A stretch of DNA of 64,000 bases from Lachnospiraceae bacterium (lineage in GTDB: Bacteria > Bacillota > Clostridia > Lachnospirales > Lachnospiraceae): contig SVFQ01000003.1 of the NCBI GenBank assembly GCA_015056765.1, forward strand, positions 90,433 to 154,432. The letters are read 5' to 3'. Positions 45,753 to 54,996 of the stretch are shown here, in pieces (position 1 is the stretch's first letter; each line of letters begins with the position of its first letter). A program made the position numbers and the translations under genes. Under the pieces are notes generated by a model, which ran no database searches, had not been told where the DNA came from, and was given only the letters and a program-made list of their open reading frames with translations.

Positions 45753-47420
45753 ATGCAACAGACTAAAGGTAGAACAGCAAAAAAAGAAAACTTTGTAAAG
45801 CAGGCAGGGATTCTGGCAGTGGCAGGTATCATCGTTCGTATCATCGGACTTTTATACCGTAGCCCATTGACCAGCATCATCGGAGATGAAGGCAATGGAT
45901 ATTATACCTTTGCGTATAATATCTATGTCATCATTCTTTTGATTTCCTCTTATTCCATTCCTTCTGCTATTTCAAAGGTTATGGCCCAGCGCTTGGCTTT
46001 TGAGGAGTATAAAAATGCCTACAGGCTTTTTTATACTGCAGTAGGATATGTCATCGTCGTGGGAGGACTTGCCAGCTTATTTGCTTTTTTTGCTGCACCT
46101 TTTTTGGTAGTAGAAAATGCAGTGTTGGTGCTCAGGTTTTTTGCACCAACTATTTTTTTGTCAGGATTATTGGGGGTTTTAAGAGGTTATTTCCAGGCAC
46201 ATCGAACCATGACGCCTACCTCCTTTTCCCAGATTTTAGAGCAGATTGCCAATGCGGCGGTCAGCATTGGGGCAGCGTATCTTTTTATTCATTTTACTCT
46301 GCCTATCATGGGAAGTCCCAATGCAGAGGATACTACAGACAGGGCAGTGAGAGGTGCTCTTGGCAGTAGTCTTGGTACCGGCATCGGTGTTTTGATTGCG
46401 CTGATTTTTATGTTTATCCTTTTCATGCGGAATCATAATGAGCGCAAGTACCTGATGGAAATCGACCGGACGAAAAAGATGGATATTGAAACCTATGGAA
46501 GTTTGTTGAAAACCATACTTACCATTGTGACTCCATTTATCCTTAGCACTTTTATTTATAATTTTTCTACATCTATGAATCAGACGGTGTATGCCAAGGT
46601 GATGATGAAATATCATGCCTTTACCCAGGTGGAAGCTGCTACGAATTATGGTATTTTTGCAGGAAAAGCAGTGGTAATCGCCAATATCCCCATCGCCTTT
46701 TCTTCGGCTATGGCATCCGCACTGATTCCGGGTATCTCTGCTTCCTTTGCAAAGGGAGAGAAGAAGTCCACCAAGGAGAAAGTCAGCCTTGCCACTAAAG
46801 TGACGATGCTGATTGCCATTCCATCGGCGTTTGGATTTTTGTTTTTGGCAAAGCCTATTATGCAGCTGTTATTCCCACAGAAGGCTTCTTTAGACACAGC
46901 ATCTGCTTTGCTTCGCGCTTTGGCAGTGACGGTGGTATTTTATTCCCTTTCTACTTTGACCAATGCTATTTTGCAGAGTATCGGGAAGGTGACAGCACCG
47001 GTAGTACATGCCAGCATCGCACTGGTTGTACAGGCTATCGTGCTTGTCATTGGGCTTTTTACTTTAAAGCACAGTCTATATGCGTTGGTGCTTGCCCAGA
47101 TTGCTTATAGTTTTGTGATGTGTCTTTTAAATGGATATGCGGTGAGAAAACACCTGAGATTTCGACAGAGACCGCAGCGCGTCTATATCTTGCCTACCAT
47201 AGCAAGCCTTATTATGGGAGCGTTGGCTTTTGCTACGTATCGCCTTCTTAACCTAGCTGTGGCTAGTAACGTGATATGCCTGGCAGCTGCCATCTTTGTG
47301 GCAGTGCTGGTGTACTTCACTTTGGTAATCAAACTCCACATTGTAGGAGAGCGCCAGCTCCTGGCTATCCCTAAGGGCACCAGCATCGTGCGATTTGCCA
47401 AGAAACTTAAACTACTATAA
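45753..47420 (+). CDS. polysaccharide/lipid flippase, SpoVB/MurJ (MOP) superfamily
   Basis: About 14 TM helices; KQAGILAVAGIIVRIIGLLYRSPLTSIIGDEGNGYYTFAYNIY. Confidence 0.88.
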   Translation: MQQTKGRTAKKENFVKQAGILAVAGIIVRIIGLLYRSPLTSIIGDEGNGYYTFAYNIYVIILLISSYSIPSAISKVMAQRLAFEEYKNAYRLFYTAVGYVIVVGGLASLFAFFAAPFLVVENAVLVLRFFAPTIFLSGLLGVLRGYFQAHRTMTPTSFSQILEQIANAAVSIGAAYLFIHFTLPIMGSPNAEDTTDRAVRGALGSSLGTGIGVLIALIFMFILFMRNHNERKYLMEIDRTKKMDIETYGSLLKTILTIVTPFILSTFIYNFSTSMNQTVYAKVMMKYHAFTQVEAATNYGIFAGKAVVIANIPIAFSSAMASALIPGISASFAKGEKKSTKEKVSLATKVTMLIAIPSAFGFLFLAKPIMQLLFPQKASLDTASALLRALAVTVVFYSLSTLTNAILQSIGKVTAPVVHASIALVVQAIVLVIGLFTLKHSLYALVLAQIAYSFVMCLLNGYAVRKHLRFRQRPQRVYILPTIASLIMGALAFATYRLLNLAVASNVICLAAAIFVAVLVYFTLVIKLHIVGERQLLAIPKGTSIVRFAKKLKLL

Positions 47421-47435
47421 TGATCAAATTTGATG

Positions 47436-47458
47436 GCGGCCTCATCGGCCGCCTATTT
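47436..47458 (+). terminator. terminator between convergent flippase and araC-type genes
   Basis: GGCGGCC-tcatc-GGCCGCC followed by TATTTTA. Confidence 0.7.
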
Positions 47459-48324
47459 TATTTCTTTCGCATAGATCTAAAGTCGGAAGGAGAGTAGTCC
47501 TTCAACTGGCGGAAAGTTCTGGCGAAGGTGGAACCACTGGAAAAGCCGGAACGATACGCGATTTCTGTAATGCTGAGAGATGGATTAGTAAGCAAAAACT
47601 CAGCATAAGAAATACGTTTTTGAGTCAGATACTGATAAAAGGTAAGTCCGGTGGACTGTTTAAAGAGTCTTTCGAAGTGGAACTTGCTGAATCCTGCATA
47701 TTCGGCCATCTGATCCAAGGTTAGGTTTTCGGAGCAATGGATGCTGATATAATTGCATACATTGGTCATGGTTTCATTGTATTTACTATTGGATTGAGAG
47801 ACACCCTCTGTCATATGAAGTGTCATGGGATGAGATTCATATTCCCGGCCCAGGATGGCTATCATTTCCAAAGTACGACTCATGATGGAAGCTTCATAGA
47901 GCAGCGGCCCTTCTGTGTAGAGCTTTTGAATCTCCTGCATCATAGGAAAAATCTTTTTGTGTAATTCCGGTGTGGCTTTGGCGGAAACGTGCACCGCCGG
48001 TGCCATTAAAGAAAAGATGGTTTTCACATCATGGATGGTATTTAGAAAATTGCCATCTACCTGAAAAATGATACGCTTTCCAACAGGTGTGGCAGGTAGT
48101 TCATGGACCACTCCTGGAAAGATAAAGAGCATATCTGTTTCATTTAGTGTGTAGCGCACATTGTTACAAATGGCTACGTAATCTTCATGGATGGGACATA
48201 AGATTTCCAGTTCTGTATGCCAATGCATAGGATAGTGCTCGTTTTCGCTGTTGTAATACAGACGCAAATGGGTATTGGTCTTGTAACTGACAGTCTCATG
48301 TATCCCTTTTAGTTGTTCAATCAT
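47458..48324 (-). CDS. AraC family transcriptional regulator (cupin + AraC HTH)
   Basis: YPMHWHTELEI N-terminus; LTLDQMAEYAGFSKFHFERLFKQSTGLTFYQYLTQKRI ... ITEIAYRSGFSSGSTFARTFRQ. Confidence 0.94.
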   Translation of the reverse strand: MIEQLKGIHETVSYKTNTHLRLYYNSENEHYPMHWHTELEILCPIHEDYVAICNNVRYTLNETDMLFIFPGVVHELPATPVGKRIIFQVDGNFLNTIHDVKTIFSLMAPAVHVSAKATPELHKKIFPMMQEIQKLYTEGPLLYEASIMSRTLEMIAILGREYESHPMTLHMTEGVSQSNSKYNETMTNVCNYISIHCSENLTLDQMAEYAGFSKFHFERLFKQSTGLTFYQYLTQKRISYAEFLLTNPSLSITEIAYRSGFSSGSTFARTFRQLKDYSPSDFRSMRKK

Positions 48325-48405
48325 ATTTACTTAACCCCCGACTTAAAAGCAATATCTCCCTAGTCTTTTTCTATTTTAACAATGTTGTAGGTGGAAAGTC
48401 TAGTA

Positions 48406-48414
48406 TGGTAAAAT
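48406..48414 (+). promoter_or_regulatory. extended -10 of a putative leaderless promoter for the BrkB gene
   Basis: TGG-TAAAAT, 7 nt before ATG 48422; no SD. Confidence 0.45.
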
Positions 48415-48421
48415 ATTTGTT

Positions 48422-49297
48422 ATGAGTAAAGGAACAAAAAGAAAAATTGATTTTAAGGATATGGCTGCGGTTTTCGCAGCAGATATGACTTCTAAGAATA
48501 TCAGCGCGTATGCCAGTAGTACAGCGTTTTTTTTCTTTATCTCTTTGATTCCCACACTTGTGGTGCTGATGGCACTGGTTGTTCCCATCGGTGTGAACTA
48601 TGATATTTTGGTGGAGCGCATCTTACAGCTGATTCCCACAGTTACATCAGACTTTGTTTTGGGCCTTTTAGGGGAAGCTTTTTCCAAGTCCCAAAGTATG
48701 TTGCCGATTTTCTTTCTTTTGCTTTTGTGGTCGGCAGCCATGGGTATGATGGCTTTGATTCGTGGACTGAATGAAATCTATAATATCAAAGAGACAAGAA
48801 ATTATTTTTATCTGCGTTTTATCGCAGCGATGTATACGTTAGCCCTTTTGGCTTTTATCGTGGTAATGCTTGTGTTCACGGTGGTGGATACAAAGATGAT
48901 TTCTTATTTGAAGAACAGCTTACCGTTTTTGCAGGTGATGAGTACCGGCGCTAAAGCAATTCGTATGCTGATTTTGGCCGGTGTTTCCATTTTATTTTTC
49001 GCGCTTTTGTATGCGTATGTACCAGGTAAGAAGCAGCGATACCTTGGACAAATCCCCGGTGCTATCTTTGTAGCGGTGGCATGGTGGATTTTTTCGTATG
49101 TCTTTTCTACCCTGGTTAGCAAATTTCATGGGTACAGTATGTACTATGGAAGTCTGGCTACCTTGGTGGTGTTACTGTTTTGGCTATATTATTTTATGTA
49201 TATCCTCTTGATTGGCGCTTTCATCAATAGTTATTTGGCAGCCGCTACAGGTAAGTTTATCGACCTGCGGAAAAAGAGGTTAAAAGGAGAACTATGA
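48422..49297 (+). CDS. YihY/BrkB family membrane protein
   Basis: SAYASSTAFFFFISLIPTLVVL ... LLLWSAAMGMMALIRGLNEIYN ... YVPGKKQRYLGQIPGAIFVAVAWWIFSYVFS. Confidence 0.92.
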   Translation: MSKGTKRKIDFKDMAAVFAADMTSKNISAYASSTAFFFFISLIPTLVVLMALVVPIGVNYDILVERILQLIPTVTSDFVLGLLGEAFSKSQSMLPIFFLLLLWSAAMGMMALIRGLNEIYNIKETRNYFYLRFIAAMYTLALLAFIVVMLVFTVVDTKMISYLKNSLPFLQVMSTGAKAIRMLILAGVSILFFALLYAYVPGKKQRYLGQIPGAIFVAVAWWIFSYVFSTLVSKFHGYSMYYGSLATLVVLLFWLYYFMYILLIGAFINSYLAAATGKFIDLRKKRLKGEL

Positions 49298-50982
49298 GTC
49301 AGGTTTGGTCTGTGTATCCAAGACCACAGTTAAAAAGGGATTCTTATCTGAATCTCAATGGAACTTGGGAATTTACAGTTTCAAAAGAAAAGAAAAAACC
49401 AGAATCTTATCCACTTAAGATTCTGGTTCCATTTTGCCCGGAATCTCCGCTATCCGGTGTAGGAAAGCGAATTCATAACGGACGATATTTATACTATCAC
49501 AGATTTTTTAACTTCCCAGAGAACTTCAGGAAGGACAGAGTGATTCTGCATGTGGACGCCTGCGATTATGAGGCACAGATTTTTGTAGACGATACCTTTG
49601 TGTCTCTGCATTATGGCGGATATGAGCATATTGTAGTGGATATTACAGATGCTTTGCAGGATAGAGAAGAGCACGAGCTTTTGATCTGCACCAAGGATGA
49701 TTTAAGAGATCATGTGCAGGCTTTTGGCAAGCAGATGCATAAAAGAGGCGGCATGTGGTATACACCGGTTTCCGGCATTTGGCAATCTGTCTGGATAGAG
49801 TCTGTTCCCAGCAGTTATGTAAAGGCGGTATCCTTTCAGGTACAGGGGAACCAGGTGGAATTAGACTTAGGAGATGCTTCCCTGCGAGGCACCGCCACTG
49901 TACAGACCCCTGAGGGAGAGAAGACCTTTACTATTTCCGGCGGAAAAAGCGTTTTTACCATGGAGCATCCTAGAATGTGGTCTCCGGAGGACCCCTATCT
50001 GTATCAGGTACTGATTCGAGTAGGCGTGGATGAAGTAGAGACCTATTTTGCATTCCGCACAGTGGAAGCAAAGGAAGTGAATGGTGTATGGCGTATTTGT
50101 CTCAATGGAAAGCCATACTTCTTCCACGGGGTGTTAGATCAGGGGTATTATCAGGAAGGTATCTTTACACCGGCATCACCGGAAGGCTATGAAAAAGATA
50201 TCCTGTCCATGAAGGAACTGGGATTTAATACCATGCGTAAGCACATCAAAGTAGAACCGGATGTGTTCTATTATCTGTGCGATAAACTGGGCATGGTGGT
50301 ATTCCAGGATATGGTGAATAATTCTAACTATTCGTTCCTGAGAGATACGGCACTGCCCAATGTCTTTATGAGAGGACAGTGGAAGGATGATATCAATATG
50401 CACCCAGACCCAAGCGGACGAAAAGAATTCCTCCGCACCATGAAGTACACGGTGAAGCAGCTTTCCTTCTTCCCTTGTATTTGCTATTGGACGATTTTCA
50501 ATGAGGGATGGGGACAGTTCCATTCCAGCATGGTTTACGAAGAACTTCGCAGCCAGGACAGCAGTCGTATCATTGACTCTGCATCCGGTTGGTTTAGAGG
50601 CGGTACCAGCGACGTGGACAGCAATCATATCTACGGTCACCAGTATCATTTTGCTCCGGCAGATAAGCCGGTGGTGCTGACAGAATTCGGCGGGGTGTCC
50701 TATAAGGTGGAGGGCCATACTTTCCAGCCAAAGAAAGTCTATGGGTATGGAAAATGCAAGACCACAGAAGAACTGGAAAAGGCTGTGACGAAACTGTATG
50801 AGCAGCAGGTGCTGCCTTTTATCGAACGGGGCCTATGTGCGTCTATCTATACGCAGGTTTCCGATGTGGAAGACGAAATCAATGGCTTCTGGACCTATGA
50901 CAGGGAAATCCTCAAAGTGTCCAAAGAAGTGATGCAAAGCATCCAGGCAAGAATTAAGCAGGAGGCTGATAAGACTAGATGA
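49294..50982 (+). CDS. glycoside hydrolase family 2 protein, no signal peptide
   Basis: LNLNGTWEFTV, GFNTMRKHIKVEPDVFYYLCDKLGMVVFQDM, CYWTIFNEGWGQF acid/base, VVLTEFGG nucleophile. Confidence 0.92.
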   Translation: MSQVWSVYPRPQLKRDSYLNLNGTWEFTVSKEKKKPESYPLKILVPFCPESPLSGVGKRIHNGRYLYYHRFFNFPENFRKDRVILHVDACDYEAQIFVDDTFVSLHYGGYEHIVVDITDALQDREEHELLICTKDDLRDHVQAFGKQMHKRGGMWYTPVSGIWQSVWIESVPSSYVKAVSFQVQGNQVELDLGDASLRGTATVQTPEGEKTFTISGGKSVFTMEHPRMWSPEDPYLYQVLIRVGVDEVETYFAFRTVEAKEVNGVWRICLNGKPYFFHGVLDQGYYQEGIFTPASPEGYEKDILSMKELGFNTMRKHIKVEPDVFYYLCDKLGMVVFQDMVNNSNYSFLRDTALPNVFMRGQWKDDINMHPDPSGRKEFLRTMKYTVKQLSFFPCICYWTIFNEGWGQFHSSMVYEELRSQDSSRIIDSASGWFRGGTSDVDSNHIYGHQYHFAPADKPVVLTEFGGVSYKVEGHTFQPKKVYGYGKCKTTEELEKAVTKLYEQQVLPFIERGLCASIYTQVSDVEDEINGFWTYDREILKVSKEVMQSIQARIKQEADKTR

Positions 50983-51533
50983 TTGCCTATATTGCGAAAT
51001 TTACCATATTGATTATTATTCTGTTACCGCTCTATTTGGTGGTGAGAAGGCCCCATGAAAAGAAAGAAGGACAGTTTCGGGAAATCGCATTGTCCATGTT
51101 TGTACTTTTTATGGCAGCGCTGATTATCCTGGTATTGGAAGGGGATTATGCAAAACCTTCCACCATGCTGGTGCGAGCCAGATATCGTTTGCAGAATGAT
51201 GTACATATTAACCTAGAACTATTTAAAACAATCAGACGATACTTAATCCATCCCTCCATCAATGGAATCGGCATTAATCTTTTGGGAAATACCTTTATGT
51301 TTATGCCGTGGGGCTTTGGATTATGTGCCTTATGGAAGAAGAATCAAACCCTCCGCAGGGTGATGCTTTTCTCCTTAGGCTTTCCCATCGTAATAGAGTT
51401 TATTCAGCTCTTCATTAATCGAAATGTGGATATTGATGATGTATTGCTGAATTTCCTTGGTAGTGTCCTTGGGGCACTGATATATACATTCCTTAGAAAG
51501 AAATTTCCGGAATTTGCATTAATTGAGAAATAA
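50979..51533 (+). CDS. VanZ-like family membrane protein
   Basis: NLLGNTFMFMPWGFGLCALW ... IEFIQLFINRNVDIDDVLLNFLGSVLGALIY. Confidence 0.9.
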   Translation: MIAYIAKFTILIIILLPLYLVVRRPHEKKEGQFREIALSMFVLFMAALIILVLEGDYAKPSTMLVRARYRLQNDVHINLELFKTIRRYLIHPSINGIGINLLGNTFMFMPWGFGLCALWKKNQTLRRVMLFSLGFPIVIEFIQLFINRNVDIDDVLLNFLGSVLGALIYTFLRKKFPEFALIEK

Positions 51534-51550
51534 GAAAGCGTAGTTGAAAT

Positions 51551-52405
51551 ATGAGACAAGAATTGGAAGATGGGATTAGCAAGGAACTGACAGCGCTAAA
51601 ACCTGTCTCTTTGGGATATGAATTAAGTCCGGATTTGCCCATCGGCTTTATGGATTCCGGCATGGGAGGACTTAGCGTCCTTAGAGAGGCCAGAAAGGTC
51701 ATGCCGGAAGAGGACTTTATCTATTTTGGGGATTCTGCCAATGCACCCTATGGTACGAAGCCGGAAGAAGAGATTCGTAGATGCACCTTTCAGGTGGTGG
51801 ACTATTTATTAAATCGTAAAATCAAAGGCTTAGCCATTGCTTGCAATACAGCCACAAGCGCTGCAGTAGCAAGACTAAGACTCCTTTATCCGGAACTTCC
51901 GCTGGTAGGCATCGAGCCGGCACTAAAACCTGCTGCCGAGCGGTTCCCCGGAAAGGAAATTCTGGTGATGGCCACGCCTATGACCATCGAACAGGAGAAG
52001 TTTCACAATCTCTTAGCCAGATATGAGAATCAGGCAAAAATCGTGCCGGTGCCATGTGCAGGGCTGATGGAATTTGTAGAGCAGGGCAGCATCTATGGAG
52101 ATGAACTGGATGGATACTTTGAAGAGCATCTCGGAAAGTATATGCACGATGATGTAAAAGCTATCGTACTTGGTTGCACCCATTATCCGTTTTTGAAAAA
52201 GCAGTTACGAGCTTATTTAGGAGACCGGGATGTGCAGCTTTTAGACGGCAGTCTTGGCACATCCAGAGAATTGCGAAGAAGATTAGAAGAGAAGCATTTG
52301 CTAAAGACTAAGTCAGGGGAAGGAAGCTTGGAACTACTAAACTCCGCCGGGGAAGAGAAGACCACTTTGGCCAAGAAACTCCTTGCCTTACCAAACGTAG
52401 AGTAA
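51551..52405 (+). CDS. murI: glutamate racemase
   Basis: IGFMDSGMGGLSVLREARKVMP, YFGDSANAPYGTK, ACNTATSAA, VLGCTHYPFL. Confidence 0.95.
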   Translation: MRQELEDGISKELTALKPVSLGYELSPDLPIGFMDSGMGGLSVLREARKVMPEEDFIYFGDSANAPYGTKPEEEIRRCTFQVVDYLLNRKIKGLAIACNTATSAAVARLRLLYPELPLVGIEPALKPAAERFPGKEILVMATPMTIEQEKFHNLLARYENQAKIVPVPCAGLMEFVEQGSIYGDELDGYFEEHLGKYMHDDVKAIVLGCTHYPFLKKQLRAYLGDRDVQLLDGSLGTSRELRRRLEEKHLLKTKSGEGSLELLNSAGEEKTTLAKKLLALPNVE

Positions 52406-52457
52406 CCCTTACCGGTAGTAAAGTAGTCCTGAAAGGGACTACGAGAAAGAGGTACCC

Positions 52458-53129
52458 ATGAAAAAAGAGAACATTCAGATTTTGATGAAAAGAATTGCCA
52501 TGTCCTTGTTTGGTGTGATTATTTGTGCCATTAGCGTTGGGATTTTTAAAATCGCTGCATTGGGCGTAGATCCTTTCCAGTCCTTTATGGCCGGATTAGA
52601 TGCCCTTGTACCTATCGAGTTTGGAAATTTGTATGTGATAAGCAATGCAGTCCTCTTACTGTTTGCACTGGTATTTGACAGACATTATATCGGTATTGCC
52701 ACTTTTATCAATTTGTTTCTATTAGGCTATATCACCCAATATACCTATGCGTTCTTACAGACCGTGATTGTAAATCCTTCTATGGTGGTAAGGGTTCTTT
52801 GCCTGGTAATCGCAGTAGTAATCATCTGCTTTGGTTCTGCCTTTTATATGACAGCAGACCTGGGTGTATCTACCTATGATGCCGTTGCCCTGATTATTGT
52901 AAATACCTGGAAAAAAGGAAAGTTCCAGTATGTGCGTATCATGACAGACCTGGTTTGCGTCAGCTTGGGAGCGGCCCTTTTCCTACTGGCAGGTGGCACG
53001 GTGATGCAGATTCCTACTATTATCGGTGTGGGAACCATTATCACGGCCTTCTTCATGGGACCTTTGATTGAATTCTTTAATGTGAAGATTGCTAGACCTT
53101 TTTTACACGGGAAAAACAGTAGTATTTAG
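52458..53129 (+). CDS. YczE/YyaS/YitT-like membrane protein
   Basis: ALGVDPFQSFMAGL ... FGSAFYMTADLGVSTYDAV. Confidence 0.8.
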   Translation: MKKENIQILMKRIAMSLFGVIICAISVGIFKIAALGVDPFQSFMAGLDALVPIEFGNLYVISNAVLLLFALVFDRHYIGIATFINLFLLGYITQYTYAFLQTVIVNPSMVVRVLCLVIAVVIICFGSAFYMTADLGVSTYDAVALIIVNTWKKGKFQYVRIMTDLVCVSLGAALFLLAGGTVMQIPTIIGVGTIITAFFMGPLIEFFNVKIARPFLHGKNSSI

Positions 53130-53137
53130 CTGAAAAC

Positions 53138-53170
53138 TTGCACTTCTTCTTATGGTATAGTAGTATACTA
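53138..53170 (+). promoter_or_regulatory. gntR promoter with palindromic operator over the -10
   Basis: TTGCAC - 17 nt - TAGTAT; perfect palindrome TAGTATACTA at 53161-53170. Confidence 0.55.
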
Positions 53171-53195
53171 GTTAAAATGCGTAAGGGGTAAAAGT

Positions 53196-53876
53196 ATGAG
53201 AAAAATTGAAAAACTACCGGTGGAGACGGTAAGAGAGTATGCTTTTCGTGCCATAACAGAAAACATCATTTCTTTAGACCTGGCTCCGGGTACCGCCATT
53301 AGTGAAAATGAAATAGCCGGATTCTTAGGAATCAGTAGGACACCGGTAAGAGAGTCTATTCAGGAACTGCATAAGGCTGCCATTATTGAAATCTATCCAC
53401 AAAGGGGAAGCTATGTATCCCTTATTGATAATCAATACGTGGAGGAAGCAGTTTTCTTACGTACCGTATTAGATAAAGCGGTCATTGAGGAAGCTTGTTA
53501 CATGGCTACGCCGGAAGATATTGCAGCCATGGAAGAGAATATAGCGTTGCAGGAATTTTACCTGTCCAACAATGCCACAGAGAAAATCTACGAGTTGGAT
53601 AATGCTTTCCATAAAATGATTTATACCTGTTCGAAGAAAGAGATTATCCATGAAATGCGTAAGACTATTATGATTCATTTCGATCGTGTTCGTAGTTTGG
53701 CAATGATTGCGGTAAAGGATACCAAAATCGTCAATGACCATAAACTGATGCTAAAAGCCATCAAAGAAAAGGATAAAGAGACGGCAAAAGAACTTGTGGA
53801 GAAGCATTTGAACAGATATCGTGTGGATCAGGAAGCACTTTTGAAAGCTTATCCGCAATATTTCAAAAATGAATAG
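53196..53876 (+). CDS. GntR family (FCD-type) transcriptional regulator
   Basis: LAPGTAISENEIAGFLGISRTPVRESIQELHKAAIIEIYPQRGSYVSLI; helical C-terminal domain. Confidence 0.95.
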   Translation: MRKIEKLPVETVREYAFRAITENIISLDLAPGTAISENEIAGFLGISRTPVRESIQELHKAAIIEIYPQRGSYVSLIDNQYVEEAVFLRTVLDKAVIEEACYMATPEDIAAMEENIALQEFYLSNNATEKIYELDNAFHKMIYTCSKKEIIHEMRKTIMIHFDRVRSLAMIAVKDTKIVNDHKLMLKAIKEKDKETAKELVEKHLNRYRVDQEALLKAYPQYFKNE

Positions 53877-53910
53877 CAAGAAAAGTTGACATTTTTCAGA
53901 TTCTATCTAT

Positions 53911-53946
53911 AGCGACCAAAATTCCAATGGGATTTTGGTCGCTTTT
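53911..53946 (+). terminator. terminator after gntR
   Basis: AGCGACCAAAAT-tccaatggg-ATTTTGGTCGCTTTTT. Confidence 0.9.
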
Positions 53947-53977
53947 TCTTGTAGATTTTTTACAATAAATATCCTAA

Positions 53978-53994
53978 TATACTTGTATACTAGG
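53978..53994 (+). promoter_or_regulatory. putative operator for the glucuronate ABC operon
   Basis: TATACTTGTATACTAGG shares GTATACTAG with the gntR promoter palindrome. Confidence 0.5.
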
Positions 53995-54024
53995 TTACTA
54001 AGAAACAAATCGGGGAGGACATGT

Positions 54025-54984
54025 ATGAGTGCGATGTCAAAAGAACAAAAGGGGAATGCACTGGTAGAGAAGACCAATTGGAAAGTCTACCTGAAAAGAT
54101 ATTGGCAATTGTATGTACTGCTGTTTTTACCAATGGTATATCTGTTTGTTTTCAAGTACGTGCCTATGAAGTACGTTCTGATTGCCTTTAAGAAATACAG
54201 TATTGTACAAAAAGTGGGAGAGATGCCATGGGCTGATAATCACGGTATGCAGTATTTCATCCAGGCATTTCAAAACAAAGATTTTATCAATGCTTTGAAA
54301 AACACAGTTGTATTAAATGTGCTGGATTTGCTGATCGGATTTCCGATTCCTATTATCTTTGCACTGATTCTAAATGAACTGACACTGAAAAGATTCAAAA
54401 AGACAGTACAGACCATAGCTTATATGCCTCACTTTTTATCCTGGGTTATCATCTATGGTTTGGCCATCCAGCTTTTCACACCAACTAACGGTCTTGTGAA
54501 TATGCTGATTACTAAATTGGGTGGTACACCGGTTCCATTCTTAAATGATCCCGGTAAATGGGTAGGAACTTACATCTTCCTGGGAATCTGGCAGAGCTTT
54601 GGCTGGAACTCCATCATCTATCTGGCAGCGATTGCCGGTATTTCTCCAGAGTTATACGAGGCAGCCAGTGTGGATGGAGCTGGACGATTCAAAAAAATGT
54701 GGCATATTACTTTGCCCGGTATTAAAGGAACCATCATCGTGCTGCTGATTATGGCACTTGGTAATATTATGGGCTCTGCTTTTGATAGACCATTTGCTTT
54801 ACAGAACAACCTGGTTATGAAGAATGCGGAAGTGATTTCTACCTTCGTATACAAAAACGGTATTAAGGGCTTACAGTTCTCACTTACAACGGCCGTAGGT
54901 CTGTTCCAATCTGTAGTAGGTGTAGCATTCTTACTGTTTGCAAACTGGTTATCCAGAAAATTCGGCGAACGAGGAATTTGGTAG
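54025..54984 (+). CDS. sugar ABC transporter permease (LplB-like)
   Basis: EAASVDGAGRFKKMWHITLPGIKGTIIVLLIMALGNIM permease signature; SD GGGGAGG. Confidence 0.93.
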   Translation: MSAMSKEQKGNALVEKTNWKVYLKRYWQLYVLLFLPMVYLFVFKYVPMKYVLIAFKKYSIVQKVGEMPWADNHGMQYFIQAFQNKDFINALKNTVVLNVLDLLIGFPIPIIFALILNELTLKRFKKTVQTIAYMPHFLSWVIIYGLAIQLFTPTNGLVNMLITKLGGTPVPFLNDPGKWVGTYIFLGIWQSFGWNSIIYLAAIAGISPELYEAASVDGAGRFKKMWHITLPGIKGTIIVLLIMALGNIMGSAFDRPFALQNNLVMKNAEVISTFVYKNGIKGLQFSLTTAVGLFQSVVGVAFLLFANWLSRKFGERGIW

Positions 54985-54996
54985 GAGGTAGAAAGC

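Noticed and set aside
52425-52444. Terminator between murI and the YczE-like gene
   Set aside because: GTAGTCC-tgaaag-GGACTAC hairpin lacks a U tract; not called.
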